This document shows, one piece after another, positions 1-7,133 of a stretch of 64,000 bases of DNA. The DNA comes from Chryseobacterium sp. GVT01B (lineage in GTDB: Bacteria; Bacteroidota; Bacteroidia; Flavobacteriales; Weeksellaceae): the NCBI RefSeq assembly GCF_019970045.1, contig NZ_JAHXYI010000006.1, positions 1 to 64,000 on the forward strand, read 5' to 3'. The stretch's first letter is position 1; each line of letters opens with the position of its first letter. Below the pieces are notes generated by a model, which was not told where the DNA came from, made no database searches, and worked only from the letters and a program-made list of their open reading frames with translations. Both the position numbers and the translations under genes were made by a program.

Positions 1-90
1 ACTACGGAAATCGAATGATGTCTTTGTAAAACCTTAACAACACAATCTGTTTTAAATGCTAAACTATACTTTGATTTGCCCATAAAAAAT

Positions 91-121
91 GCCCCTAAAA
101 AGTGTCTAACTTTTTGGGGGC
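91..121. repeat. Inverted repeat, terminator or IS-end-like
   Basis: Two 12-base arms (91-102 and 110-121) match except for one G:T wobble and enclose a 7-base loop. On the minus strand a T-rich stretch follows, so it could terminate minus-strand transcription. The CTTTTTGGGG-type arm also resembles the terminal repeats of IS3-family elements common in Bacteroidota, with the rest of the element lying left of the window. No transposase is readable in the first 90 bases, so the IS reading is only a suggestion. Confidence 0.4.
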
Positions 122-139
122 ACTCTAAAAAAGGTGCTT

Positions 140-295
140 TTAATTTTCCAATATACCGGATAATACCTCTTTAATTGCATTGATAACAAATTTTGGTCAT
201 AAAGAGCAGTCGGTTACATCCTTTGACAAAACAATAGCAATAACGAAGGGCAAAAAAACATCTTCAACGCCCAGGTTTGTATATGGCAAACTCAT
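140..295 (-). pseudogene. Decayed minus-strand reading frame
   Basis: On the minus strand an ATG at 293-295 opens a frame of 31 codons that reads like real protein (starting MSLPYTNLGVEDVF). It stops at a TGA near 200 and then continues in the same frame for 18 sense codons ending KEVLSGILEN before a TAA at 140-142. A hydrophobic strand followed by an amphipathic helix at the very end loosely resembles the C-terminus of a serine beta-lactamase fold, but this is a guess. It is best treated as a gene remnant. A plus-strand frame over the same bases shows no recognisable protein. Confidence 0.25.
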
Positions 296-423
296 AAAGT
301 CCGATCGTGAAAATATTTACCAGAAAAAACATTCCGATCTAGTCTTTTACTACAGGATTTTTTTATTATCTGGAGTATTATACCACAAATACATCCTGTA
401 AATATATTCAGTAAATTTGACGC

Positions 424-1221
424 ATGCAGATTTCGCCGCCTGAACATTTGGCTCCTTTTATAAGACATTATATCTTTTTGGAAAATTCTGAAGAGGATAT
501 AAGGCGTTTAAGGCTTTTTACGGATGGCAGTTCCGGGCTTATTCTTTCCGGAGATATGAATCTGTATTCCGGTATTTCAGAAGATCGGATACCGCTTTCT
601 TTTTTTTATGGAACTCTAAACGGCTATAAAGACTTCTTTTCAAAAAGGAAATTTTCTTTGATTGCTATTGTATTCCAGCCTTATTTTTTAAATATTCTTT
701 TAAAAACATCCGCCAAAGAGGTTAGAAATCAGATTGTTTCTGTGGAAGATGTTCTAAAAAATAAGCTGGAAGTATTTCAGGAAAAACTTTTTAAGAAAAC
801 CAATCCTTTGACTGTTATCAATGATCTGAATATTTTTTTTACTGAATTTTTATCTGAAAAAATAAACACGGATTACCATATTATAGCGTCCACACAGCAA
901 TATATTCTTCAAAATAAAGGAGCTGTATCCTCCAAAGAATTAGAAAAATTCACAGGATATTCTGAACGTCATCTGGAAAGAAAATTTGAATTTCATATGG
1001 GAATATCACCTAAAAAATATGGAAATATTATCCGTCTTCATTACTTTTTAAGCCTTATTAATAAAAGTGTTGATGATAGAAACATGACGGTTCTTTCTTA
1101 TGAAGCAGGTTTTTCTGACCAGTCCCATCTTATCAGGGATTTTAAAAATAATATCGGGCTTACTCCCAAACAGTATTTGAAGACAGAAAATAAAATGGCT
1201 GTCAATTTCATTCAGCTGTAA
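424..1221 (+). CDS. AraC family transcriptional regulator
   Basis: 265 residues. The N-terminal 140 or so residues form the sensor domain seen in many Bacteroidota AraC proteins (opening ISPPEHLAPFIRHYIF), and the last 100 residues form the double helix-turn-helix DNA-binding domain, with the conserved GFSDQSHLIRDFKN segment and the closing GLTPKQY. It lies 64 bases ahead of the nitrilase-family gene on the same strand, so it may regulate it. A TAAATTTG -7-like motif ends only four bases before this ATG, suggesting a leaderless mRNA. The ligand is unknown. Confidence 0.85.
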   Translation: MQISPPEHLAPFIRHYIFLENSEEDIRRLRLFTDGSSGLILSGDMNLYSGISEDRIPLSFFYGTLNGYKDFFSKRKFSLIAIVFQPYFLNILLKTSAKEVRNQIVSVEDVLKNKLEVFQEKLFKKTNPLTVINDLNIFFTEFLSEKINTDYHIIASTQQYILQNKGAVSSKELEKFTGYSERHLERKFEFHMGISPKKYGNIIRLHYFLSLINKSVDDRNMTVLSYEAGFSDQSHLIRDFKNNIGLTPKQYLKTENKMAVNFIQL

Positions 1222-1285
1222 ACAAGCATGTCGGTTTTATACAATTTTTGATAAGCAGAGTCCTCTAGTTTTGCTTAAAAAAACA

Positions 1286-2239
1286 ATGAATATTAAAATT
1301 TCAACTGCACAATTTGAAAACAAAAGTGGAGATAAGGCGTATAATCTGTCTGTCATTGAAAAACTGGCCAGCCAGGCTGCTTCCCAGGGATCTCATGTTA
1401 TTGCTTTTCATGAATGCTCCATCACAGGGTATACTTTTGCCCGGAAACTTTCAAAGGAACAGCTTCTTGATATTGCAGAACGTATTCCGGAAGGGGAGAG
1501 TATTCAAAAACTGCAGGAAATTGCAGCGCAGAATGACATCACCATATTAGCCGGGCTATTTGAAAAGGATGAACATGATCATCTTTTCAAAGCGTATGTA
1601 TGTGTTGATAAAACAGGACTGAAGGCTAAATACAGAAAATTGCATCCTTTTATCAATCCCCATCTTACACCCGGTAATGAATATTGTGTATTTGATATCA
1701 TGGGCTGGAAATGCGGTATTCTTATCTGCTATGACAATAATATTATTGAAAATGTCAGAGCTACAAGGCTTCTTGGTGCAGAAATTATTTTTATGCCCCA
1801 CGTTACGATGTGTACTCCTTCTACAAGGCCTGGAGCAGGTTTTGTAGATCCTCAGCTTTGGGAAAACAGGATAGTTGATCCTACCTCTTTACGTTTAGAA
1901 TTTAATGGAATGAAAGGCAGAGACTGGCTGATGAAATGGCTTCCGTCAAGAGCTTATGATAACGGGGCTTATATTGTTTTTTCAAACCCTGTCGGTATGG
2001 ATGATGATCAGTTGAAAAACGGTTGTTCTATGATTATAGATCCATTCGGAGATGTTATTGCAGAATGCCGGTCATGGGAAGACAGTTTTGAATCTGCGGT
2101 TATTACTTCTGAAAAACTCAGCCAGTCAGGAGGATACAGGTACATTAAGGCAAGAAGACCTGAGTTATACAGGAATATCATAGGACAGGAGCATTCATCT
2201 GAACAAAAAGTGGTATGGCTGGATGATAAAACTGTTTAA
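1286..2239 (+). CDS. Carbon-nitrogen hydrolase (nitrilase family)
   Basis: About 317 residues from the ATG at 1286; an upstream in-frame TTG at 1271 is less likely. The catalytic triad of the nitrilase superfamily is visible: Glu43 in FHECSITGY, Lys118 in KYRKLHPF and Cys148 in GILICYDN. Family members hydrolyse nitriles, amides or N-carbamoyl compounds in the cytoplasm; the substrate cannot be read here. It follows the AraC gene and ends at a strong bidirectional terminator. The length is normal for single-domain amidohydrolases. Confidence 0.85.
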   Translation: MNIKISTAQFENKSGDKAYNLSVIEKLASQAASQGSHVIAFHECSITGYTFARKLSKEQLLDIAERIPEGESIQKLQEIAAQNDITILAGLFEKDEHDHLFKAYVCVDKTGLKAKYRKLHPFINPHLTPGNEYCVFDIMGWKCGILICYDNNIIENVRATRLLGAEIIFMPHVTMCTPSTRPGAGFVDPQLWENRIVDPTSLRLEFNGMKGRDWLMKWLPSRAYDNGAYIVFSNPVGMDDDQLKNGCSMIIDPFGDVIAECRSWEDSFESAVITSEKLSQSGGYRYIKARRPELYRNIIGQEHSSEQKVVWLDDKTV

Positions 2240-2244
2240 AAATA

Positions 2245-2277
2245 TAAACCCTCTTCAGACTCTGTCACGAGGGTTTA
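2245..2277. terminator. Bidirectional terminator
   Basis: Nine-base perfect arms (TAAACCCTC and its complement) with a 15-base spacer lie between the converging nitrilase and rhodanese genes. T-rich runs flank both sides, fitting termination in both directions. Confidence 0.7.
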
Positions 2278-2279
2278 TT

Positions 2280-2636
2280 TTATGGATTAATTGTTTGTTG
2301 AAGATCGCTCCAGGCACCACCATTGTAAATATGTTTGAAACCTCTTTCTTTCAGGATATTCTGTGCTTTTACACTGCGAAGTCCATGGGAGCATACGGTG
2401 ATATATGTTTTTTTTGGATCCAATTCTACGTACCGCTCTCTGATTGTTCCTAATGAAATATTAACCGACCCTTCTATATGTCCCGTTTCATATTCCTTTT
2501 CAGTTCTTACATCAAGAATCACTGCTCCTTTTTTAATCAGTTCAGGCAATCCGTTATCTAAGGTCTGAAACCGATAAACTCTATATACAACATACAGTAT
2601 AAAAGCTATTCCACAGACTATAAGAACATTTTTCAT
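2280..2636 (-). CDS. Membrane-anchored rhodanese-like protein
   Basis: 118 residues. An N-terminal hydrophobic helix (residues 3-17) acts as a membrane anchor, followed by one rhodanese domain with the conserved ILDVRTEKEY entry and the active-site loop CSHGLRS. The catalytic cysteine is present, so sulfur transfer or persulfide chemistry is likely. The start ATG overlaps the stop of the upstream DUF3817 gene (ATGA), indicating translational coupling in a three-gene operon. Confidence 0.8.
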   Translation of the reverse strand: MKNVLIVCGIAFILYVVYRVYRFQTLDNGLPELIKKGAVILDVRTEKEYETGHIEGSVNISLGTIRERYVELDPKKTYITVCSHGLRSVKAQNILKERGFKHIYNGGAWSDLQQTINP

Positions 2637-2935
2637 AGTTTACTCAGTATTTTTTTATCAATATAAAATGTTCCGAAAGGAATAAAACAGGCAAGAATCA
2701 CTTTCCATGTAATCTCTTTAAATTTCCAGTTCTGTTCTACACCAATGCTCAGCGTATTAAACAGAAAGAGCAGGAATAAAGTTCCATGAACGGGGCCTAT
2801 TAATCTTACAAATAAAGGGTTTCCCATCCAGTATTTCATCGGAACGGCAATACACACTAAACTTAATAATGAAATGCCTTCTAAAATAGCCAGAATTCTT
2901 AGCCGGCCAATTTTTGTTTTGAATAAATCCATCAT
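2633..2935 (-). CDS. DUF3817 family membrane protein
   Basis: About 100 residues from the ATG at 2935, which lies two bases after the stop of the upstream gene; a longer start at 2980 would overlap that gene by 43 bases. Three hydrophobic segments and the conserved LAILEGISLLSLV, MKYWMG and IGPVHGTLF blocks match DUF3817, a small integral membrane family of unknown function. It is in operon with the genes on both sides. Confidence 0.75.
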   Translation of the reverse strand: MMDLFKTKIGRLRILAILEGISLLSLVCIAVPMKYWMGNPLFVRLIGPVHGTLFLLFLFNTLSIGVEQNWKFKEITWKVILACFIPFGTFYIDKKILSKL

Positions 2936-2937
2936 AA

Positions 2938-3396
2938 TTATCTGAAATAAGATCTGTTTGCTAAAGGAGAAAAAGGCCACGGAATAGCAATGAAAATAAT
3001 AATCAGTGCAATAGAATACCAGATGCCCATGGTTTTGAATTTGTCTTTATCTGAAAGTTTTCTTTTGGCTAAAGCGGAACCGATAGTGATGATCACAACA
3101 GCTGTAATCATCAATGAAATATGAATCAACCCGAAAAACAGATGTTCAAAAGATTCTTTGGCTTCATTAAAATTTTTCCAGAAATATTGAATCACCGGAC
3201 TTTTGAAATAGAATATCATTCCGATAATTAATTGTACATGAGCTATGGTAGCTGTCCAATGTCTTACAGAGTTATCTGTTCCGGTAAATTTTCTGTCTGA
3301 GGAATATCCTTTGTAAGAACGGAAAATAGCGTATATCAAGCTTATTAAAACCAGCCATCGGGTCTGTGAATGTAAAAAAGTCAGGGTTTGATACAT
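2938..3396 (-). CDS. Four-helix membrane protein of unknown function
   Basis: 152 residues with four predicted transmembrane segments (about 12-28, 48-64, 85-107, 124-141) and charged loops. The opening TLTFLHSQTRWLVL resembles conserved Bacteroidota membrane proteins of no assigned role. It is the first gene of a three-gene operon with DUF3817 and rhodanese proteins. A perfect 26-bp palindrome lies just upstream, between it and the TetR gene, and may be its operator. Confidence 0.7.
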   Translation of the reverse strand: MYQTLTFLHSQTRWLVLISLIYAIFRSYKGYSSDRKFTGTDNSVRHWTATIAHVQLIIGMIFYFKSPVIQYFWKNFNEAKESFEHLFFGLIHISLMITAVVIITIGSALAKRKLSDKDKFKTMGIWYSIALIIIFIAIPWPFSPLANRSYFR

Positions 3397-3429
3397 TGTT
3401 TATTTTTTTGAACACAGCAAAGGTATAAT

Positions 3430-3455
3430 AAAAACATACTAATTAGTATGTTTTT
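3430..3455. promoter_or_regulatory. 26-bp perfect palindrome, candidate TetR operator
   Basis: Two 13-base arms with no spacer, core CATACTAATTAGTATG, sit 33 bases upstream of the membrane protein start and 11 bases beyond the TetR stop. Length and symmetry fit a dimeric TetR operator. AT-rich hairpin formation, and therefore weak termination of the TetR transcript, is an alternative. Confidence 0.55.
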
Positions 3456-3466
3456 AATCAAAAAAA

Positions 3467-4057
3467 TTATTGAAGAGTGTTGAAATATGATTTAAGTCCC
3501 TTTAAATAAACTAGATATACCTCTTTGGAATTTTCAACTTTTCCGAGATTTCTGACACCCCAATATCCTGAAATAACAAAAACGCTTACTTCTCTGGCAC
3601 TGACATCTTTCTTAATGATTCCTGTTTCCTTACCTTTTTCAATACTTTCCGCGAAAGCATTTTCCCATTCTTTTGAAAGTTCGTGCAAAGCCTGGGTAAA
3701 CGCAGTATGCCATGGTGCCATCTGCTGTACAAAATTGGAAGTAGGGCAGCCGTATTCAACTTTTAAAAAGTCAGTTTCCATCAGAAGATTGTAGATGATC
3801 TCATAAATATTGTCTAATGGATTTTTATTATTCTGAAGGGATTCAATAAAATTACGTCTGAAATTGGGCTTCATTAGTTCATTGATAATAGCCAGCCCCA
3901 TTTCATCTTTGGTTTTGAAATGATAATAAAAAGCACCCTTCGTTACCTGAGTCGTTGCAATAATCTCATCAATGCTTGTGGTCTGGAAACCTTTTACATA
4001 GATCAGTTCGAACGCTTTCTGGAGAATAGTAAGACGGGTTGCTTCTGATTTCTTCAT
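3467..4057 (-). CDS. TetR/AcrR family transcriptional regulator
   Basis: About 196 residues from the ATG at 4057 (opening MKKSEATRLTILQKAF); an in-frame start at 4081 would add eight residues. The N-terminal helix-turn-helix with TSIDEIIATTQVTKGAFYYHF is typical of TetR proteins, and the rest is an all-helical ligand-binding domain. It is divergent from an MFS efflux gene and upstream, on the same strand, of the membrane/rhodanese operon, so it could repress either or both. The palindrome at 3430-3455 is a candidate binding site. Confidence 0.85.
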   Translation of the reverse strand: MKKSEATRLTILQKAFELIYVKGFQTTSIDEIIATTQVTKGAFYYHFKTKDEMGLAIINELMKPNFRRNFIESLQNNKNPLDNIYEIIYNLLMETDFLKVEYGCPTSNFVQQMAPWHTAFTQALHELSKEWENAFAESIEKGKETGIIKKDVSAREVSVFVISGYWGVRNLGKVENSKEVYLVYLKGLKSYFNTLQ

Positions 4058-4207
4058 TAAAAATAAGTGATTATTGTACAAAGGAACAAATTTTAAATTG
4101 AAAATAAAACTATCATTATTCTGATATGTTTATACAATTTAAATAATTTTTATAATACAATTATTCGTCGGAAATTTGCTTTGTCAATATCAACAAAATA
4201 CAAGACA

Positions 4208-5428
4208 ATGAATTATCAAAAAGAAATACAGATCAATACTGCAACACAGACTGCTAAAAAAGGTCTTCCTGCAGCACTATGGGCATTAACAATAAGTGCC
4301 TTCGGAATAGGAACTACAGAATTCGTCATTGTAGGTCTTCTTCCAACAGTAGCTTCTGATTTAGGGATCACAATTCCTTCTGCAGGGCTATTGGTAAGTC
4401 TTTATGCGATAGGAGTAGCTATTGGAGCTCCGATACTAACGGCATTAACGGGGAAAATTCCGCGCAAGACACTTTTGGTTTCTATCATGCTGTTGTTTGT
4501 TATCGGAAACGGTTTGGCATCCATTGCTCCCGGTTTTATCACCTTAGTTTTGGCCAGGATTCTTACGGGATTTGCTCATGGGGTTTATTTTTCCATCGGT
4601 TCTACCATTGCAGCTTCATTGGTTCCTGAGGAGAAAAGAGCTACAGCAATATCTATTATGTTTGCCGGACTTACCCTGGCGATTGTAACCGGAGTGCCGT
4701 TAGGAACTTTTATAGGACAGCATTTCGGATGGAGAGCAACGTTCATAGGGGTTTCTATCCTTGGAATTATCGGATTAGTTGCCAGTTTATTATTGGTTCC
4801 CAACAATCTGAGAAACGGTAAAACAGCTTCTTTAAAAAGTCAGTTTAAAGTACTGGGAAACAGACGTCTGATTTTCGCATTTTTAATGACAGCCATGGGA
4901 TATGGGGGAACATTTGTAGTATTTACCTATCTGTCACCTATTTTACAGAAAATTACAGGGTTTCAGGAGTCTACCGTAACTTTTATCCTTTTGATTTATG
5001 GAATTGCGATTGCACTGGGCAATTTGATTGGAGGAAAAGTTGCTAATAAAAACCCATTGAAAGCACTTCTATGGATGTTTGCTGCGCAGGGATTGGTATT
5101 GCTTGCTTTTTATTTTACTGTAAGCAGTCCGGTGTTAAGTATCATTACACTTTTCTTTTTAGGCGCCTTATCATTTGCTTCTGTTCCCGGACTTCAGCTA
5201 TTAGTGGTACAGATTGCTGAAAAAGAACTTCCTGGAACAGAAGATGTAGCTTCAGGGATTAATATTGCTGCCTTTAATATGGGTATTGCAATCGGATCTT
5301 ATGTGGGAGGAATGATTGTTACCTCCTCTTTGGGCTTGGAAAGTACTCCTTGGATCGGAGCTTTATTCCTTTTAGTTACAGTATTGATCACGGTTTACAG
5401 TATCCGTTTAGGTAAGAAAAATATATAG
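4208..5428 (+). CDS. MFS transporter, DHA1 drug-efflux type
   Basis: About 406 residues from the ATG at 4208; an in-frame TTG at 4181 is possible but unlikely. Twelve hydrophobic segments and the opening ISAFGIGTTEFVIVGLLP are typical of the YdhP/AraJ-type proton antiporters. The divergent TetR gene suggests substrate-inducible efflux. The substrate cannot be read from sequence. A 17-bp perfect hairpin follows the stop. Confidence 0.85.
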   Translation: MNYQKEIQINTATQTAKKGLPAALWALTISAFGIGTTEFVIVGLLPTVASDLGITIPSAGLLVSLYAIGVAIGAPILTALTGKIPRKTLLVSIMLLFVIGNGLASIAPGFITLVLARILTGFAHGVYFSIGSTIAASLVPEEKRATAISIMFAGLTLAIVTGVPLGTFIGQHFGWRATFIGVSILGIIGLVASLLLVPNNLRNGKTASLKSQFKVLGNRRLIFAFLMTAMGYGGTFVVFTYLSPILQKITGFQESTVTFILLIYGIAIALGNLIGGKVANKNPLKALLWMFAAQGLVLLAFYFTVSSPVLSIITLFFLGALSFASVPGLQLLVVQIAEKELPGTEDVASGINIAAFNMGIAIGSYVGGMIVTSSLGLESTPWIGALFLLVTVLITVYSIRLGKKNI

Positions 5429-5434
5429 TTTTCA

Positions 5435-5471
5435 TTACCCATGTCAAGGTTTAGAACCTTGACATGGGTAA
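5435..5471. terminator. Strong hairpin between converging genes (dispersed repeat)
   Basis: Seventeen-base perfect arms with a three-base loop, core CCATGTCAAGGTT, between the converging MFS and pdeM genes. The same core appears twice more at 29591-29629 and 29768-29806, so this is a dispersed palindrome that can double as a bidirectional terminator. Confidence 0.7.
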
Positions 5472-5491
5472 CTTTTATAGCACAAATACCA

Positions 5492-6136
5492 TTAAACCTC
5501 ATAAATCTCAGCATCTGTAAACACAAAAAATGTACTGTTCTTAGGCAGATTTTTAGTATCCAATCCTGTAAATTCACTGAAAGCCGGAAGTAACAACTGA
5601 TTACTGCTGAGAGCAAAGCAGGGAAGCCTGATGTTTTTTACAGCAGAATTCAGGACAATTCCGGGATGAATATGTCCGGTAATCTGGAATTCAGGTCTGG
5701 CTGTATCAAAATCGTGAATAAAGGTAATCACATCTATTTCCAGCCACTCAGATTTGTGTTGAAAACATAGCTTTTTCTCCAACGCTTTTGAAATGCGGTC
5801 ATGATTTCCTTCAATAAGATAAAACTGTATGTCCGTATATTGATTTTTCCATGTACAGAACTCATCCACATCAGAATTGTCTCCTGCATGGAGTAAATCT
5901 CCAACAACAATAAATTTTTCAGGCTGAAAAAATTCAATCAATGCTGATAATCTTTCCAGATCGCTTTTCATAATATGATTTGCCAGAGCAATGCCATTTT
6001 TGCGGAAATGAGCTGTTTTTCCAATGTGAAGATCAGAAAGAATAAGGGCTTTTTCCCTTTCCCAGAATAATGCACGCTGATTGGTAAGAATGAAAGTTTC
6101 ATCTTGTACAGAAATGCTTTTGGTTGCTATAAACAC
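5492..6136 (-). CDS. pdeM: Ligase-associated DNA repair phosphoesterase PdeM
   Basis: 214 residues. All metallophosphoesterase motifs are present: SDLHIGK (Asp35, His37), VVGDLLHAGDN, EGNHDR and GHIHPG. The family is a two-metal endonuclease/phosphodiesterase that travels with an ATP-dependent DNA ligase, an Lhr-like helicase and an MBL exonuclease, all three of which lie just upstream on the same strand. Its biochemical role in repair is not settled. It is separated from the helicase by a phosphoglycerate mutase gene. Confidence 0.85.
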   Translation of the reverse strand: MFIATKSISVQDETFILTNQRALFWEREKALILSDLHIGKTAHFRKNGIALANHIMKSDLERLSALIEFFQPEKFIVVGDLLHAGDNSDVDEFCTWKNQYTDIQFYLIEGNHDRISKALEKKLCFQHKSEWLEIDVITFIHDFDTARPEFQITGHIHPGIVLNSAVKNIRLPCFALSSNQLLLPAFSEFTGLDTKNLPKNSTFFVFTDAEIYEV

Positions 6137-6185
6137 GCTTTATAATTGAATATTTAATGTTTAAAGTTACGTCATATTAATGGAA

Positions 6186-6788
6186 TCAGCCTACCTTCCG
6201 GCTTACATGAAACTTTTCATCAAAAACATAGGTCAGAGGAAAGCCTGTAGCGATTTCTCTTTCTAAGATTTCTTCAGGAGACAGATGCTCAAGGTACATG
6301 ATCAGTGCACGAAGGCTGTTTCCATGAGCGACAATCAATACATTTTCGCCTCTTTTTAATAAGGGTCTTATCTGGCTTTCAAAATAAGGAATTACTCTGT
6401 TGTAGGTATCTTTAAGACTTTCCCCTCCGGGAGGAACCACATCATAGGATCTGCGCCAGGTATGAACCTGTTCATCACCATATTTCAAAGCGGTTTCAGC
6501 TTTATTTAATCCTTCCAGATTTCCGTAAGAACGTTCGTTTAATGCTTTATCTTTAACGATTGGTACATCAGGATTTCCTATTTCATTCAGAATGATGGAT
6601 AAAGTATGCTGCGCCCTGATGAGCGCCGAGGTAAAAGCAATATCTATTCTTTCTCCTTTTAAAGCAAGACCTGCTTTTTTGGCTTCTTCAATACCGGCTT
6701 CGGTTATATCAATATCTTTCCACCCCGTAAATCTGTTTTCCAGATTCCAGAGTGACTGTCCGTGACGGACCAAGAACAATTTTTCCAT
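6186..6788 (-). CDS. gpmA: Phosphoglycerate mutase, 2,3-BPG-dependent
   Basis: 200 residues. The catalytic LVRHGQS (His9), Glu85 in LNERSYG and the second histidine His155 in VAHGNSLR are all present, with the substrate-binding [11 protein letters not shown] block. It interconverts 3- and 2-phosphoglycerate in glycolysis. It is shorter than the roughly 250-residue E. coli form but matches the short bacterial type. It lies on the same strand between pdeM and the helicase, although its function is unrelated to repair. Confidence 0.85.
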   Translation of the reverse strand: MEKLFLVRHGQSLWNLENRFTGWKDIDITEAGIEEAKKAGLALKGERIDIAFTSALIRAQHTLSIILNEIGNPDVPIVKDKALNERSYGNLEGLNKAETALKYGDEQVHTWRRSYDVVPPGGESLKDTYNRVIPYFESQIRPLLKRGENVLIVAHGNSLRALIMYLEHLSPEEILEREIATGFPLTYVFDEKFHVSRKVG

Positions 6789-7133
6789 TTTAAATTTAAT
6801 TTACAACTTCTAAGATATACTCTAAGTTACGATGATTATTTAAACTTATCAAGAAATTTCAAACAGAATATTAGGCTAAGAATAAGATTAAAACGATAGA
6901 TTTTTTATTTGATTTTATAAATTTTAGAATCTTGCAAAGGCGCAAATTTTATATTATCTATTTTTATTTAAGGCGCAAGAAAATCAAAGATTTGCAGCAA
7001 GATTAACGTGACTAAATTTTATCGGAGATAAAATCTTTGCGCCTTAAAATATTATTAATATCTATTTTTTGCTTCTTTGCGATAAACAAATATTCATCGG
7101 CATATCTGTTCTTACACAAAACACATTAATTAA
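6789..7133. repeat. Intergenic region with dispersed repeat family A
   Basis: No gene is visible in 345 bases. The region holds degenerate GCGCAAG/CTTTGCGCC-type stretches, an AAGGCGCAAGAAAATC block at 6970-6985 that continues into AAAGATTTGCAGCAAG, and a TTTTATCGGAGATAAAATC palindrome at 7017-7035 followed by GCGCCTTAAAA. The same modules recur near 45075-45110 and 50250-50400, in part inverted. Confidence 0.6.

Noticed and set aside
180..401. 73-codon plus-strand frame
   Set aside because: No recognisable domain; the opposite strand reads more like a broken gene.
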